Origin: Winkia neuii subsp. neuii DSM 8576
Lineage (GTDB): Bacteria; Actinomycetota; Actinomycetes; Actinomycetales; Actinomycetaceae
Reading direction: 5' to 3'
Length of the DNA stretch: 64,000 nt
NCBI RefSeq assembly: GCF_000420405.1
Contig: NZ_ATUW01000005.1
Span: forward strand, 120,622 to 184,621
The notes beneath the pieces were generated by a model that had not been told where the DNA came from, did not search any database, and worked only from the letters and a program-made list of their open reading frames with translations. Shown here one piece after another: positions 1 to 9,486 of this stretch (position 1 is the first letter of the stretch; every line of letters starts with the position of its first letter). Position numbers and translations under genes: made by a program.

Positions 1-1083
1 CAGGTCGAGCTATTCGAAGGCCGACTGCCACATCTGAATAGTAAAGAAATCGATCAGACTCTGAGCGGGTTGCAAGAAGCAGTGCGCGAGCCTGCTGTGG
101 TCGGGAACGTTCAAGCATTGCGCGAGCGTGTAGCCCAGCTCGCCGAAAAAGCCGGGCAGGCTAAAGAGGCAGCGAAGGAACGCCGGGCAGCTCAGAAAGC
201 CGAGGCTCTTTCCCGCCGCATCCAAATCGTAGAGGAGGCAGAGGCTGTTGCGGCCCAAGATCCTGCTCGTACCCAGTGGAAGCATTCTTCGCAAAAGCTG
301 CGCGATTTGTTAGAACAGTGGAAGGGCGAACAGCGCAAGGGGCCGCGCCTCGACAGGCCCACAGAAGACGGGCTGTGGAAGCGTTTTTCTGGAGCCCGCA
401 CCGTTTTCGATCGGCACCGCCGCCAGTTCTTCTCGAAACTGGACGCCTCCCAGGCTGAAGCCAAAAAAGCTAAGCAAGATCTGGTACGTCGTGCCGAGGA
501 ACTGTCCACATCCACCGACTGGGGGGCTACTGCCGGGGCCTACCGCGATTTGATGAATGAGTGGCGCCGCGCCGGGCGAGCTTCGCGTAAGGACGACGAC
601 GCGCTGTGGGAGCGCTTCCGCAAGGCTCAGCAAACATTTTTTGACGCGAAGAACGCTCAGAATGCCGCCCTGGAGCAGGAGTTCCAACAGAATCTTGCGT
701 TGAAGGAAAAGCTTCTCGAGAAGGTGGAAGCCATTCTGCCCGTAACTGACATCGAGGCAGCCAAGGCGAAACTACGTCCTCTACAGGACGAATGGGACCA
801 AATTGGGCACGTTCCCCGTGCCGACAAGTCGCGTATCGAATCCCGCATGCGCGCGGTCGAGGACGCAATACGCAAGGCTGAAGAGGACGAGTGGCGCCGG
901 ACTGACCCCGAAACTAAGGCTCGCGCACAGGGCATGCTAGGGCAGCTACAAACAAAACTGGAAGATCTAAGTCAGCAGATTGACGCTGCCAAGGCTGCCG
1001 GAAACACCCAGGAGTTGGCGAAACTTCAGGAAGCCTACAACACCTCCAAGCAGTGGTTTGACCAGATTAGCCCGCAGGCTTAA
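1..1083 (+). CDS. DUF349 domain protein, 5' truncated by window edge
   Basis: The frame is open from base 1 to a TAA at 1081-1083, so the gene begins outside the window. The visible 360 residues are almost entirely charged, Lys/Glu/Arg/Gln-rich helix, with repeated blocks of the form LWxRFxxAxxxFFxxxxA near residues 120-145 and 200-225, the hallmark of DUF349 helical repeats. No signal peptide or membrane segment is visible. The molecular role of DUF349 proteins is poorly known; they are common single-copy cytoplasmic proteins in actinobacteria, often next to rel and apt as here. The gene converges on rel and ends just before a strong hairpin at 1107-1136. The family call is firm; no function is claimed. 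Confidence 0.85.
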   Translation, partial: QVELFEGRLPHLNSKEIDQTLSGLQEAVREPAVVGNVQALRERVAQLAEKAGQAKEAAKERRAAQKAEALSRRIQIVEEAEAVAAQDPARTQWKHSSQKLRDLLEQWKGEQRKGPRLDRPTEDGLWKRFSGARTVFDRHRRQFFSKLDASQAEAKKAKQDLVRRAEELSTSTDWGATAGAYRDLMNEWRRAGRASRKDDDALWERFRKAQQTFFDAKNAQNAALEQEFQQNLALKEKLLEKVEAILPVTDIEAAKAKLRPLQDEWDQIGHVPRADKSRIESRMRAVEDAIRKAEEDEWRRTDPETKARAQGMLGQLQTKLEDLSQQIDAAKAAGNTQELAKLQEAYNTSKQWFDQISPQA

Positions 1084-1106
1084 TTTTCCACAGCATACTA
1101 TCCACA

Positions 1107-1141
1107 GGTGGCGGCTCCCCACGTTGAGCCGCCACCTTCTT
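1107..1141 (+). terminator. Rho-independent terminator after the DUF349 gene
   Basis: An 11-bp perfect stem (GGTGGCGGCTC 1107-1117 with GAGCCGCCACC 1126-1136) and an 8-base loop, followed by TTCTT. It starts 23 bases after the stop codon of the DUF349 gene. Confidence 0.75.
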
Positions 1142-1158
1142 GTTGCCAGATTAGAAGC

Positions 1159-1659
1159 ATGCAAAAGCTCATCTATTTTTCTGGCAAAACAATTGTACTT
1201 ACTCCCCTAGTGGTTGGTGTATACAGGACGCTACTCACCTCCAACCTGCTTGCCAACCTAGGCAAGGATTTTTGGGCCTGCAAAACCGATCTGACCACCC
1301 CAATAGGGCGTGCCAGCGCCTGTGCCAGTGTGCTTCCACCCAACGCTTCGCTCACGGGTCCAACGCTCGCCTGGATTCTAGGAGGAGGCGCTGCCGCACC
1401 CCTGTGGTGTGCCGGGCGAACGTGCTCGCGTAGAGCCGCAAAAAACATCCACAGGTCTGCCGCGCCCGCACTTATATTGGGAGCGGCGAAGCTTTGCTAC
1501 CCCGATCGGGCACTAGCGGACCTAGCTTGCTACGGCGGAGCGAAATTGTTTTCTACCTGGGCTAAGAAACTTTGTTTGCTGGGTGCACGCCCGGAGGCGG
1601 CCATTACACTAGCATCTTCAAATTCAATAGGCCCAAAGAGACTGGCCGCCTTAACGTGA
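1159..1659 (+). CDS. Hypothetical protein, convergent with rel
   Basis: A 166-residue frame from ATG 1159 to the stop at 1657-1659. The same frame is open further upstream, but only through the terminator hairpin, so a start inside that hairpin is unlikely. The protein is rich in Ala, Leu and Cys, with a weakly hydrophobic N-terminus (TIVLTPLVVGVY). I recognise no domain. There is no clear Shine-Dalgarno sequence before ATG 1159. Its end overlaps the 3' end of rel by 9 bases tail to tail. It may be a real small gene or a chance frame; without it, 1142-1650 would be a 500-base gap. Confidence 0.35.
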   Translation: MQKLIYFSGKTIVLTPLVVGVYRTLLTSNLLANLGKDFWACKTDLTTPIGRASACASVLPPNASLTGPTLAWILGGGAAAPLWCAGRTCSRRAAKNIHRSAAPALILGAAKLCYPDRALADLACYGGAKLFSTWAKKLCLLGARPEAAITLASSNSIGPKRLAALT

Positions 1660-3930
1660 GTTGGTAACTCGCTTAGCCGAGAATACCCCATCAATCCTGG
1701 TCAACGCCGATAATATAGCACTCAGATGTGACGCTTCGGCCATCTCGAAAGTCCACCGCTGGGTTGCCACCCTGTCAGAGCTTGTGGCGGCCGACACCGA
1801 CATCACGTTCACGTGGTAGTCCGAGAGTACCCTCGTTACATCGTTTAGGAGCCCCTCGCGATCCAGGGATTCTATCTGCACCTGAACCAAGAATGCCGAA
1901 TGTGGATGCTCTTCCCACGACACACCGATTATCCGCTCAGGATGGCGCGACAGGTTCTTAACGTTCGAACAGTCTCGCCGATGCACGGATACGCCTTGGC
2001 CGCGAGTAATGAATCCAATAATCGCGTCCCCAGGAACCGGAGTACAGCACTTAGCTAGTTTGGTCCAAATAGAAGAGTCCGCACCCTCGACAAGCACGCC
2101 AGTGGAACTACTCCTAGAACGCTTTGTACGGGCAGGAGTTACGGCCTCAGCAAGAGTCTCTTCGGACCCCGACTCACCACCGGCCTGTTCCAACAGCCTA
2201 CTAGTGACGTTCGCGGCTGAAATGTGCCCGTCTCCGATGGCAGCGTACAGCCCAGAAACGTCGGCGTAGCCAAAGTCGGTGGCTACTGCAGTAAGAGACT
2301 CCCGGGTAAGAAGGCGGCGCAACGGCAAGTTCTGCTTACGCAAATTTTGCCCCAACTGGTTTTTGCCCGCCTCAATGGATTCCTCGCGGCGCTCCTTGGA
2401 GAACCACGCCTTGATCTTAGAACGGGCACGGCCGGTGGCAACAAAATTCAGCCAATCCCTAGACGGACCAGCTCCAGGTGCCTTAGAGGTCAAAATTGCC
2501 ACGGAGTCGCCATTTTCAAGCACGGTATCCAAAGGTACAAGTTTGCCATTTACCTTTGCTCCCACAGTTTTGTGCCCGACCTCGGTGTGAACTGCGTAAG
2601 CAAAATCTACTGTGGTAGCTCCAAGTGCCAACTCCACGACCTCGCCTTGAGGGGTGAAGACATAAACGCGATCTCCGGACATTTCGTAGCGCAGTTGGTC
2701 CAAAAACTCCGCCGGATCCTGGGTCTCACGTTGCCAATCGACCAGCTGGCGCAGCCACGACATGTTCTCGGTTTTTTCAACCTCTTTTTCGTTAGTCGCA
2801 TTTGGATTCTGCTTGTACCGCCAGTGTGCAGCTACGCCAAATTCGGCCCTTTGATGCATGTCGAAGGTACGCACTTGAATCTCGACAGGCTTCCCGCCGG
2901 GGCCCATTACCGTAGTATGTAGCGACTGATACATATTGAACTTGGGCATTGCAATATAGTCTTTGAACCGTCCGGGCAACGGGTTCCAGCGGGCGTGCAT
3001 TGCCCCTAACACCGCGTAGCAGTCACGGACTTCTTCGACGAGGACGCGCACGCCCACCAGGTCGTAGATGTCGTCAAAATCGCGCCCGCGCACGATCATT
3101 TTCTGATAAATCGAGTAGTGGTGTTTCGGCCTACCTGAAACGGTTCCGCGAATGTTGTTGCGCCGCAACTCATCCTCGACATCGCGGATGATCTGTGCAA
3201 GATATTTTTCGCGGGCCGGAGCCCGCTCAGCAACGAGTCGATCTATTTCCTCATATACCCCGGGGTAAAGAGTCTTAAACGAAAGGTCTTCAAGCTCCCA
3301 TTTAATGGAGTTCATGCCGAGGCGATGTGCCAAGGGCGCATAGATTTCGAGAGTTTCACGCGCCTTCTTTTGCGCCGAGGACGAAGATACGTACTTCCAG
3401 GTGCGGGCATTGTGCAACCGATCCCCGAGTTTGATCATGAGGACCCTGATGTCCTTTGCCATCGCAACGATCATTTTGCGAACGGTCTCGGCCTGGGCAG
3501 CCTCCCCATATTCCACTTTGTCGAGCTTCGTGACCCCGTCGACAAGCAACGCAATCTCGTCCCCATATTCGGAAGTAAGCTCTTCCAGCGAGTAATCAGT
3601 GTCCTCGACGGTATCGTGGAGCAGCGCCGCAGCCAAAGTAGTCGAAGTCATCCCCAACTCGGCCAATATAGTTGCCACCGCTACAGGATGGGTAATATAG
3701 GGCTCGCCACTCTTACGCATCTGCCCTTCGTGGAGCGCCTTCGCCTTAGCATAAGCAGATTCAATCAGCTCAATATCCGCCTTAGGATGGTTTGCTCGCA
3801 GCGCTCGCACAAGCGGCTCCAAAGCGGGTGGGACCTTTCGGTGGCGTGCCCCAAACCAGGCAAGTGACGACCTTACACGAGACGACGACCCAAGCCCTTT
3901 GGGTCCTTCTGAATCTTGATCACCACTCAT
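1651..3930 (-). CDS. rel: Bifunctional (p)ppGpp synthetase/hydrolase, RelA/SpoT family
   Basis: 759 residues, normal for an actinobacterial long RSH enzyme. It makes and degrades the alarmone (p)ppGpp from GTP/GDP and ATP during starvation. The HD hydrolase domain has HP at 81-82 and HD at 105-106. The synthetase domain has RGRPKHHYS-type residues near 266-273 and RFKD at 321-324; the RxKD form is the one found in bifunctional enzymes, against ExDD in monofunctional RelA. A TGS domain lies near 415-475 and an ACT domain over the last ~75 residues. ATG 3930 is preceded by AAGGAGC at good spacing. It lies 15 bases after apt and closes the secDF-apt-rel operon, a common actinobacterial order. 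Both activities are predicted intact. Confidence 0.97.
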   Translation of the reverse strand: MSGDQDSEGPKGLGSSSRVRSSLAWFGARHRKVPPALEPLVRALRANHPKADIELIESAYAKAKALHEGQMRKSGEPYITHPVAVATILAELGMTSTTLAAALLHDTVEDTDYSLEELTSEYGDEIALLVDGVTKLDKVEYGEAAQAETVRKMIVAMAKDIRVLMIKLGDRLHNARTWKYVSSSSAQKKARETLEIYAPLAHRLGMNSIKWELEDLSFKTLYPGVYEEIDRLVAERAPAREKYLAQIIRDVEDELRRNNIRGTVSGRPKHHYSIYQKMIVRGRDFDDIYDLVGVRVLVEEVRDCYAVLGAMHARWNPLPGRFKDYIAMPKFNMYQSLHTTVMGPGGKPVEIQVRTFDMHQRAEFGVAAHWRYKQNPNATNEKEVEKTENMSWLRQLVDWQRETQDPAEFLDQLRYEMSGDRVYVFTPQGEVVELALGATTVDFAYAVHTEVGHKTVGAKVNGKLVPLDTVLENGDSVAILTSKAPGAGPSRDWLNFVATGRARSKIKAWFSKERREESIEAGKNQLGQNLRKQNLPLRRLLTRESLTAVATDFGYADVSGLYAAIGDGHISAANVTSRLLEQAGGESGSEETLAEAVTPARTKRSRSSSTGVLVEGADSSIWTKLAKCCTPVPGDAIIGFITRGQGVSVHRRDCSNVKNLSRHPERIIGVSWEEHPHSAFLVQVQIESLDREGLLNDVTRVLSDYHVNVMSVSAATSSDRVATQRWTFEMAEASHLSAILSALTRIDGVFSAKRVTNSR

Positions 3931-3945
3931 GCTCCTTATGGTATC

Positions 3946-4479
3946 TCAGAAGGTGACTAAAGATTGAAACGGTACATCGCCAATTACTTTGCGCCCTCCC
4001 AATTCTTCCAGCTCCATGAGAACCGCGATCTCGGCAACGGAACCGCCAGAGCGATCTATGAGCTGCATGGCCGCGCGAGCAGTACCCCCAGTAGCCAAAA
4101 CGTCATCCAAAATGAGGACACGAGCGCCCTCGGGAACTGAGTCAGGACGAATTTCCATTCGCGCACTTCCGTACTCAAGATCGTAATCGACGCCGATGAC
4201 CGGTCCCGGCAGTTTCCCACCCTTGCGCACTGTCATCATGCCGATGCCAAGCTCAACTGCAAGAGGCGCTGCAAGGATGAAGCCCCTGGACTCCAGGCCG
4301 GCTACCGCGTCGATTTTGCCGCGGTAGTGCTCGGCCATCAAAGTGATGAGTTCCTTAAATGCAGGACCATTTGCCAAAAGTGGGGTGATATCGCGAAACA
4401 ACACCCCTTTTCGTGGAAAATCCGGGATTTCGCGAAGATTTTCTAGAACCAGGTCGCGCATTCGAGGGGGGAACTTCAT
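3946..4479 (-). CDS. apt: Adenine phosphoribosyltransferase
   Basis: 177 residues, standard length. It salvages adenine with PRPP to AMP. The PRPP-binding signature VLILDDVLATGGTA is present at about residues 120-133, and the family's N-terminal PDFPRKGVLFRDITPLL is present. The ATG overlaps the TGA of secF (ATGA, 4476-4479), so the two are translationally coupled; AGGAG lies about 9 bases upstream. Its position between secF and rel is widely conserved in actinobacteria. Confidence 0.97.
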   Translation of the reverse strand: MKFPPRMRDLVLENLREIPDFPRKGVLFRDITPLLANGPAFKELITLMAEHYRGKIDAVAGLESRGFILAAPLAVELGIGMMTVRKGGKLPGPVIGVDYDLEYGSARMEIRPDSVPEGARVLILDDVLATGGTARAAMQLIDRSGGSVAEIAVLMELEELGGRKVIGDVPFQSLVTF

Positions 4480-5573
4480 CGTTTACTCCTAGGAGTTCGT
4501 TTAGGTTGGGCACTCTGGCCAAGATGACGGCCAGCCTTTACCGGAGTGGCATTTACATGCTCAGCGGAACTAGAGCCGCCCTCGCCCATCTCTGTCGCAC
4601 CGTCGCCGTTACGGCGTGCGTGCACGGCAGCGGTGTGCTTCTTTATAGCCTGTTCGCGAGAACGCACTGCCACAAGCATCGGGGAAGCGATTAGGATCGA
4701 GGACGCGGTACCAACAATCATGCCGCAGAAAAGCGCCAAAGAAATGTCGCGCAGCGTGCCTCCCCCGAGTACAAAAGTGGAAATTGCCAATATAGCTCCC
4801 ACCGGCAAAACTGCCACCACGGAAGTATTTATAGAGCGAACTAGGGTTTGGTTTACCGCTAGGTTTACCAGCTCACCATAAGTGTTGAAATGCTGGGATT
4901 TGAATCCTTCGGTGAGCTCGCGAACCTTATCGAATACCACAACCGTATCGTAGAGGGAGTAGCCCAAGATGGTCAGCAAACCAATAACTGTTGCAGGAGA
5001 TACCTCGACCTGAGTTAGGGCAAATACACCGCCCGTCAGCAAAATGTCGTGTAAGAGGGCGAACAACGCCGCAAACGCCATGGTCCAAGTGCGGAAATAC
5101 AAGGCCATCACGATAGCGACCAAAACCAAGAAGATAAGCAGGGACTGCGCTGCCTTCTTAGTTACGTCGGCACCCCACGAGGGACCGATCGTGGTAGCCG
5201 TTACTTTAGACTCGTCTACTTGGTAGGCCTTAGCCAAGTCCGTGCGGATCTGCCGCTGCGCTTTGGTTGGCAACGACTTCGTCTGTGCGCGCACACCGGT
5301 AGAACCCAAATCGCGAACGTTGGCATCCTTCTGCCCAGCAGCAGCTAAAACTTTCTTTGCCGGATCCAATTGGTTGGCGGGGACTGAAGAAATCGTGAAT
5401 TCAGAACCGCCTCTGAAATCAATCGAAGGATTCAAGCCGGGAAAGACTAGCGTGATGAGCGAAATAACGATCAGTACAAGCCCGATGCCAATCCACAGTT
5501 TGCGTCGACCGATTATGTCGTAAGAGGTCTTGCCGGAGTAGAGCTCATTGCCCCAGGTTGCGAAGCTTTTCAC
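4476..5573 (-). CDS. secF: Protein translocase subunit SecF
   Basis: 365 residues. SecF partners SecD in the membrane complex that uses the proton gradient to help pull proteins across the membrane after SecA action. There is an N-terminal membrane helix (IGIGLVLIVISLITLVFPG), a short extracytoplasmic region starting FRGGSEF, then five helices that include the family stretch GYSLYDTVVVFDKVRE. The C-terminus has a basic, Ser/Pro-rich tail after the last helix. The start overlaps the secD stop by 4 bases, and the stop overlaps the apt start. Confidence 0.97.
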   Translation of the reverse strand: MKSFATWGNELYSGKTSYDIIGRRKLWIGIGLVLIVISLITLVFPGLNPSIDFRGGSEFTISSVPANQLDPAKKVLAAAGQKDANVRDLGSTGVRAQTKSLPTKAQRQIRTDLAKAYQVDESKVTATTIGPSWGADVTKKAAQSLLIFLVLVAIVMALYFRTWTMAFAALFALLHDILLTGGVFALTQVEVSPATVIGLLTILGYSLYDTVVVFDKVRELTEGFKSQHFNTYGELVNLAVNQTLVRSINTSVVAVLPVGAILAISTFVLGGGTLRDISLALFCGMIVGTASSILIASPMLVAVRSREQAIKKHTAAVHARRNGDGATEMGEGGSSSAEHVNATPVKAGRHLGQSAQPKRTPRSKR

Positions 5574-7330
5574 TTTAGCTCTCCTTTTGTCGCAGTCGTG
5601 GAACCGGGGGTTTTCTTGTGTACTACCTTGCGTTCCCGCCGTTGCCGCTTCTTATAGGTACGCCTGGTAGCACCCAAGTGCTCCGGATCTAGGCCAGACA
5701 GTTTGTGCCCCTGACCGAAGAACTTAGTACGGATGAGCAGTGCCATAACTGGGTGCGTAAACATGAAGACGACCAGCAGGTCAAGCAGTGTAGTGACGCC
5801 TAAGGTAAACGCAAATCCCTGTACCCCGCCGACAGCTAGGAAGTACAGTACCAGGGCGGCGAGCATGTTGATTGCGTCGGAGGCGAGAATAGTGCGCTTC
5901 GCCCTAGCCCATCCCTGTTCGACAGCGCTATCGAGCGGACGCCCATCGCGCACTTCGTCGCGAATGCGCTCGAAGTAAACGATGAAAGAGTCACACGTTA
6001 CGCCAATCGCAACAATAAGGCCGGCTACGCCCGCTAATGACAGGCGGTACCCCATTGCCCAAGAAAGCAAAGAAATAGTGAGATATGAAAGTAGCCCAGC
6101 AATGATCAGTGAACCAATGGAAATAAGGCCCAGCGCCCGGTATTGCCACAGCAGGTATATGACGATCAGAGCAAAGCCAATTAGGCCGGCAATTAGCCCC
6201 CATTGCAAAGAATCGGTGCCGAGTGTCGGGGAGATCTGCTGTTCGGATTGAACTTCAAAGTTCAACGGCAGGGAACCGAATTGGAGCTGGTTAGCCAGAG
6301 TCGCCGCGGAATCCTGAGTGAAATTACCCGAAATGGCTGCCCGCCCATCAGAGATAATCGCGTTCATCGTCGGTGCCGAAACGACGAGTCCGTCGAGGAC
6401 AATCGCAAAGGCGTTTTTGGTGGGCTCAGAGGCCTTGAAATCGTACAGACGTTTCGAGACCTCGGCAAACTTATCAGTGCCCTTCTTGTCTAACTGAAGC
6501 GACACTTCCCACTTGCCAGTAGAACCACCCGTTTGGGTTTGCCCCATCCCGGAGTTCGCTTGAGCAACATGGGTACCTTCGAGGTCGACCGGCCCCAAAA
6601 TGTATTTTGCTTTGCCTTCGGTAGAGCAAGCTACGAGTGCTTTCTTGGGATCTCCAGCGCTACCGCCCTGACGGTTTTTGTTGTCAGTACAGTCGAGTTT
6701 CAAGAAGTCGTAAATGACTTTTTCGGTAATGTACTTCGAATCGGAAGGGTTGGCAGGTTTCCCTTCGAGCTGATCCGAAAGTTTTCCATCGTGGTTCTGA
6801 TCAGCTTGTTCCTTGGCGAGCTCGTCAGCCGACTTGTTTGGAACCTGCACTGATTTCGGGTCCTTGCCCTGCGCTTTAGCCTGAGCGCGCAGCTGCTGGC
6901 CTATGGCCTCGGCCGAAATAGCTTGTGGGGCTCCAGCTTGAATCACCGGCCGGAAGTCGAGTTGAGCGGAAGAACGAACCAGATCCAAGGTTTCCTCAGA
7001 AGGCTGCCCGGGCAAAGACACCATAATGTTACGCCCACCGGACGCAGTAATTTCGGCCTCTGAAACACCTGAGGCATCAACACGTTGGCGGATAATTGCA
7101 ATCGCCTGGTTTATATCATCTTGAGTGACATTATTGCGCCCGGCCCCCTCTTCCGCCTTCGGAGTGAGGATTAGCTGCGTGCCGCCCTCAAGATCCAATG
7201 CCAGATCCGGAACGCCATCCGTCTTCTTCTTAAATATTTCAACTGCCAGGATCCCAGCCATTGCCAAAGTTATGACAAGGAGGGCGATCAGAACGCGTCC
7301 TGGCCGCGATTGCTTTTTTGTCTTGGGCAC
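5570..7330 (-). CDS. secD: Protein translocase subunit SecD
   Basis: 586 residues. It forms the SecDF complex with the next gene. The N-terminal helix is followed by the D1 motif region DLEGGTQLIL, a large extracytoplasmic P1 domain with a low-complexity Lys/Asp insert, and five C-terminal helices including VTCDSFIVYFERIRDE. The GTG start at 7330 has AAGGA upstream. A basic tail follows the last helix. It is 29 bases downstream of yajC, the usual yajC-secD-secF order. Confidence 0.97.
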   Translation of the reverse strand: MPKTKKQSRPGRVLIALLVITLAMAGILAVEIFKKKTDGVPDLALDLEGGTQLILTPKAEEGAGRNNVTQDDINQAIAIIRQRVDASGVSEAEITASGGRNIMVSLPGQPSEETLDLVRSSAQLDFRPVIQAGAPQAISAEAIGQQLRAQAKAQGKDPKSVQVPNKSADELAKEQADQNHDGKLSDQLEGKPANPSDSKYITEKVIYDFLKLDCTDNKNRQGGSAGDPKKALVACSTEGKAKYILGPVDLEGTHVAQANSGMGQTQTGGSTGKWEVSLQLDKKGTDKFAEVSKRLYDFKASEPTKNAFAIVLDGLVVSAPTMNAIISDGRAAISGNFTQDSAATLANQLQFGSLPLNFEVQSEQQISPTLGTDSLQWGLIAGLIGFALIVIYLLWQYRALGLISIGSLIIAGLLSYLTISLLSWAMGYRLSLAGVAGLIVAIGVTCDSFIVYFERIRDEVRDGRPLDSAVEQGWARAKRTILASDAINMLAALVLYFLAVGGVQGFAFTLGVTTLLDLLVVFMFTHPVMALLIRTKFFGQGHKLSGLDPEHLGATRRTYKKRQRRERKVVHKKTPGSTTATKGELK

Positions 7331-7359
7331 TTTAGTTCCTTACCGCTCTGCGGTGCAGG

Positions 7360-7770
7360 TTAGTCCTGCTTCTTATCCTCATCTTTAGGGTCTTCCCCTG
7401 CTTGCACAGCCGAAGAAGTTTCTTCTGGATCGGCTACCTCTTCCGCGGTGGCATCATCAGCCTCCTGGGGACCTTCAGCCGACTCCGTCGTCTCAGTAGC
7501 TACAGCAAATGGCGGCTCCTCGGGACCAGCAACAGCCCGCTTGTTGAAATAGAGCTCTTGTCCGCCGGGAGTTTCCAAAACCATTAGGTCTCCGTCCTGG
7601 TCGACGAATCGCAGGTACATGCCCCCTATAGTTCGCACCCAGGTTCCCGGTTCCAGGTTGGCTTGCATCTTCGCCTGCTGCTGTTGCTGCTTCTTCCGGG
7701 CTCGTGAGGACAGAAAGAACATGACTCCGAGGAACAGAATCATGATCAACATGAGCGATAGTGGGTCCAC
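7360..7770 (-). CDS. yajC: Preprotein translocase accessory subunit YajC
   Basis: A small single-pass membrane protein associated with SecDF. I place the start at GTG 7770 (residues VDPLSLML) because GGAG sits six bases before it; an ATG at 7782 is in frame, but its AAGGA is too close. One membrane helix (MLIMILFLGVMFFLSS) is followed by RARKKQQQQQ, then the conserved PGTWVRTIGGMYLRFVDQDGD region, and an acidic Glu/Asp/Ala tail of about 50 residues that is typical of actinobacterial YajC. Length is 136 residues. Confidence 0.93.
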   Translation of the reverse strand: MDPLSLMLIMILFLGVMFFLSSRARKKQQQQQAKMQANLEPGTWVRTIGGMYLRFVDQDGDLMVLETPGGQELYFNKRAVAGPEEPPFAVATETTESAEGPQEADDATAEEVADPEETSSAVQAGEDPKDEDKKQD

Positions 7771-7847
7771 AAAACACTCCATTCCTTTACTAACAACGCT
7801 AGAAGTCTATTGGAGAATACGCGAATGTAACAATTCGCCTACAAATC

Positions 7848-8873
7848 TCACAAATCAAGGGTCCCCTCGTTTGCCGGCGGGCGCAACCCCAAATGCTTCC
7901 AGGCCTTAGCAGTTGCGAGGCGCCCTCGCGCAGAACGAACAACAAAACCTTCCCGCACCAGATAGGGCTCTGCAACAGTTTCGATGGTTTCAGCTTCCTC
8001 ACCTACAGAGACTGCAAGTGTGGTGAGCCCCACAGGCCCTCCTGAGAAGCGTTTGCACAAAACTTCCAATACCGATCTGTCCAGACGGTCTAGCCCCTGA
8101 GCATCCACTTGGAATAGGTCGAGGGCGGCCCGGGCAGCTTCCAGATCGAGCTCGGTGTGGTGCACCTGGGCGTAGTCGACAATGCGCCGCAACAGCCTGT
8201 TGGCTATACGCGGTGTTCCCCTAGAACGCGAGGCGAGTTCCAACGCCGCCTGCGGGTGCAGCTCAACCCCCAGAAGGGCGGCAGAGCGCAACGCCACCTG
8301 TACTAGATCTTTGGCACTGTAGTATTCCAAATGTCCGGTGAAGCCGAAGCGGTCGCGTAGAGGCGCCGGCAGCAGGCCGGCTCGAGTCGTGGCTCCCACC
8401 ACCGTAAATGGCGGTAGCGTGAGCGGAATGGAAGTAGCTCCAGGTCCCTTCCCAACCACCACGTCAACGCGGAAATCTTCCATAGCCAGATAGAGCATCT
8501 CTTCGGCCGGACGCGACAATCTGTGAATCTCGTCGATAAACAGTACGTCGCCCTCTTGCAAAGCAGACAAAATAGCCGCCAAATCGCCCGCATGTTGGAT
8601 CGCGGGCCCAGAGGTAAGCCGCAGCGAAGTGCCCATCTCGTGGGCGATGATCATGGCTAGCGTTGTTTTTCCCAGCCCTGGAGGCCCTGAGAAGAGAACG
8701 TGGTCGGGACACATCCCCCTCCCGCGCGAGGCATCCAAAACGAGCTGCAATTGTTTGCGGACCGTCTCTTGCCCCACAAAATCAGCCAGGGATTTGGGCC
8801 TTAGGGCCGCCTCAGCGGCTCGCTCGGTGTCCCCTGCCCCTGGTTCTACAATGCGTGCTTCGTCTTCAGCCAC
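7848..8873 (-). CDS. ruvB: Holliday junction branch migration ATPase RuvB
   Basis: 341 residues from GTG 8873. Another GTG at 8879 is in frame, but the AGGA lies only one base before it and seven before 8873. It is the AAA+ motor that drives branch migration with RuvA. Walker [10 protein letters not shown] and Walker B LFIDEIHR are visible, followed by the sensor region GATTRAG and the C-terminal winged helix ([16 protein letters not shown]). The start overlaps ruvA. It is last in the yebC-ruvC-ruvA-ruvB run. Confidence 0.97.
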   Translation of the reverse strand: MAEDEARIVEPGAGDTERAAEAALRPKSLADFVGQETVRKQLQLVLDASRGRGMCPDHVLFSGPPGLGKTTLAMIIAHEMGTSLRLTSGPAIQHAGDLAAILSALQEGDVLFIDEIHRLSRPAEEMLYLAMEDFRVDVVVGKGPGATSIPLTLPPFTVVGATTRAGLLPAPLRDRFGFTGHLEYYSAKDLVQVALRSAALLGVELHPQAALELASRSRGTPRIANRLLRRIVDYAQVHHTELDLEAARAALDLFQVDAQGLDRLDRSVLEVLCKRFSGGPVGLTTLAVSVGEEAETIETVAEPYLVREGFVVRSARGRLATAKAWKHLGLRPPANEGTLDL

Positions 8874-9456
8874 GGTCACGTCCTAACACCTGGAGCGACA
8901 GACGCAAAAGCGCAGACGCTTCGGTCGCTTCCCCTCGAACTTGTTCAACAGCCTGGGAAGCTTCAGATTCCGACCATCCCAGTTGAGTAAGAGCCGCAAT
9001 TACCTCACTTTGAAGCGCAGACGGACCAGAAGCTGATGTAATTCCAGATGCAGGGGCTGGCCCAAGCTTGTCTCCAATATCCAGAATCATCCGCTGAGCA
9101 GATTTCTTGCCAACCCCGGGAATCCTAGTAAGCGCCTTCTCGTCACCATTGGCAATGGCGGCCCTAAGCTCGGCGATCGTGAGCACCCCCAACGCCCCCA
9201 ATGCCATCTTGGGGCCTACTCCGCGCACCGATTGCAAGATGTCAAAGGCCTGGCGCAGCGAGGGGTCCAAAAATCCGAAAAGCGTCAGAGAATCTTCACG
9301 CACCACCAACGAAGTGTAAATGGTGTATTCCTGGCCCACGTGCAGCGATGCCAACGTATCGGCGGTAGCGAGAAACACATACCCCACCCCACCTACGACT
9401 ATGTTCGCCGAAGCGGGCCCAACCACACTGATACTGCCGGTCAAGGACGCGATCAT
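8866..9456 (-). CDS. ruvA: Holliday junction DNA helicase subunit RuvA
   Basis: 196 residues starting at ATG 9456 (MIASLTGSI), the family's usual N-terminus, with GGGGG five bases upstream. An ATG at 9468 would add four residues. RuvA binds the four-way junction as a tetramer and loads RuvB. The helix-hairpin-helix motifs [10 protein letters not shown] and [16 protein letters not shown] are present, with a C-terminal domain III that contacts RuvB. It lies 30 bases downstream of ruvC. Confidence 0.96.
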   Translation of the reverse strand: MIASLTGSISVVGPASANIVVGGVGYVFLATADTLASLHVGQEYTIYTSLVVREDSLTLFGFLDPSLRQAFDILQSVRGVGPKMALGALGVLTIAELRAAIANGDEKALTRIPGVGKKSAQRMILDIGDKLGPAPASGITSASGPSALQSEVIAALTQLGWSESEASQAVEQVRGEATEASALLRLSLQVLGRDRG

Positions 9457-9486
9457 ACTAACCCCCATTCGAACACTTGTACGATA

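Noticed and set aside
2224..2922. 232-codon frame opposite rel
   Set aside because: A shadow of rel, which has complete domain motifs on the other strand.
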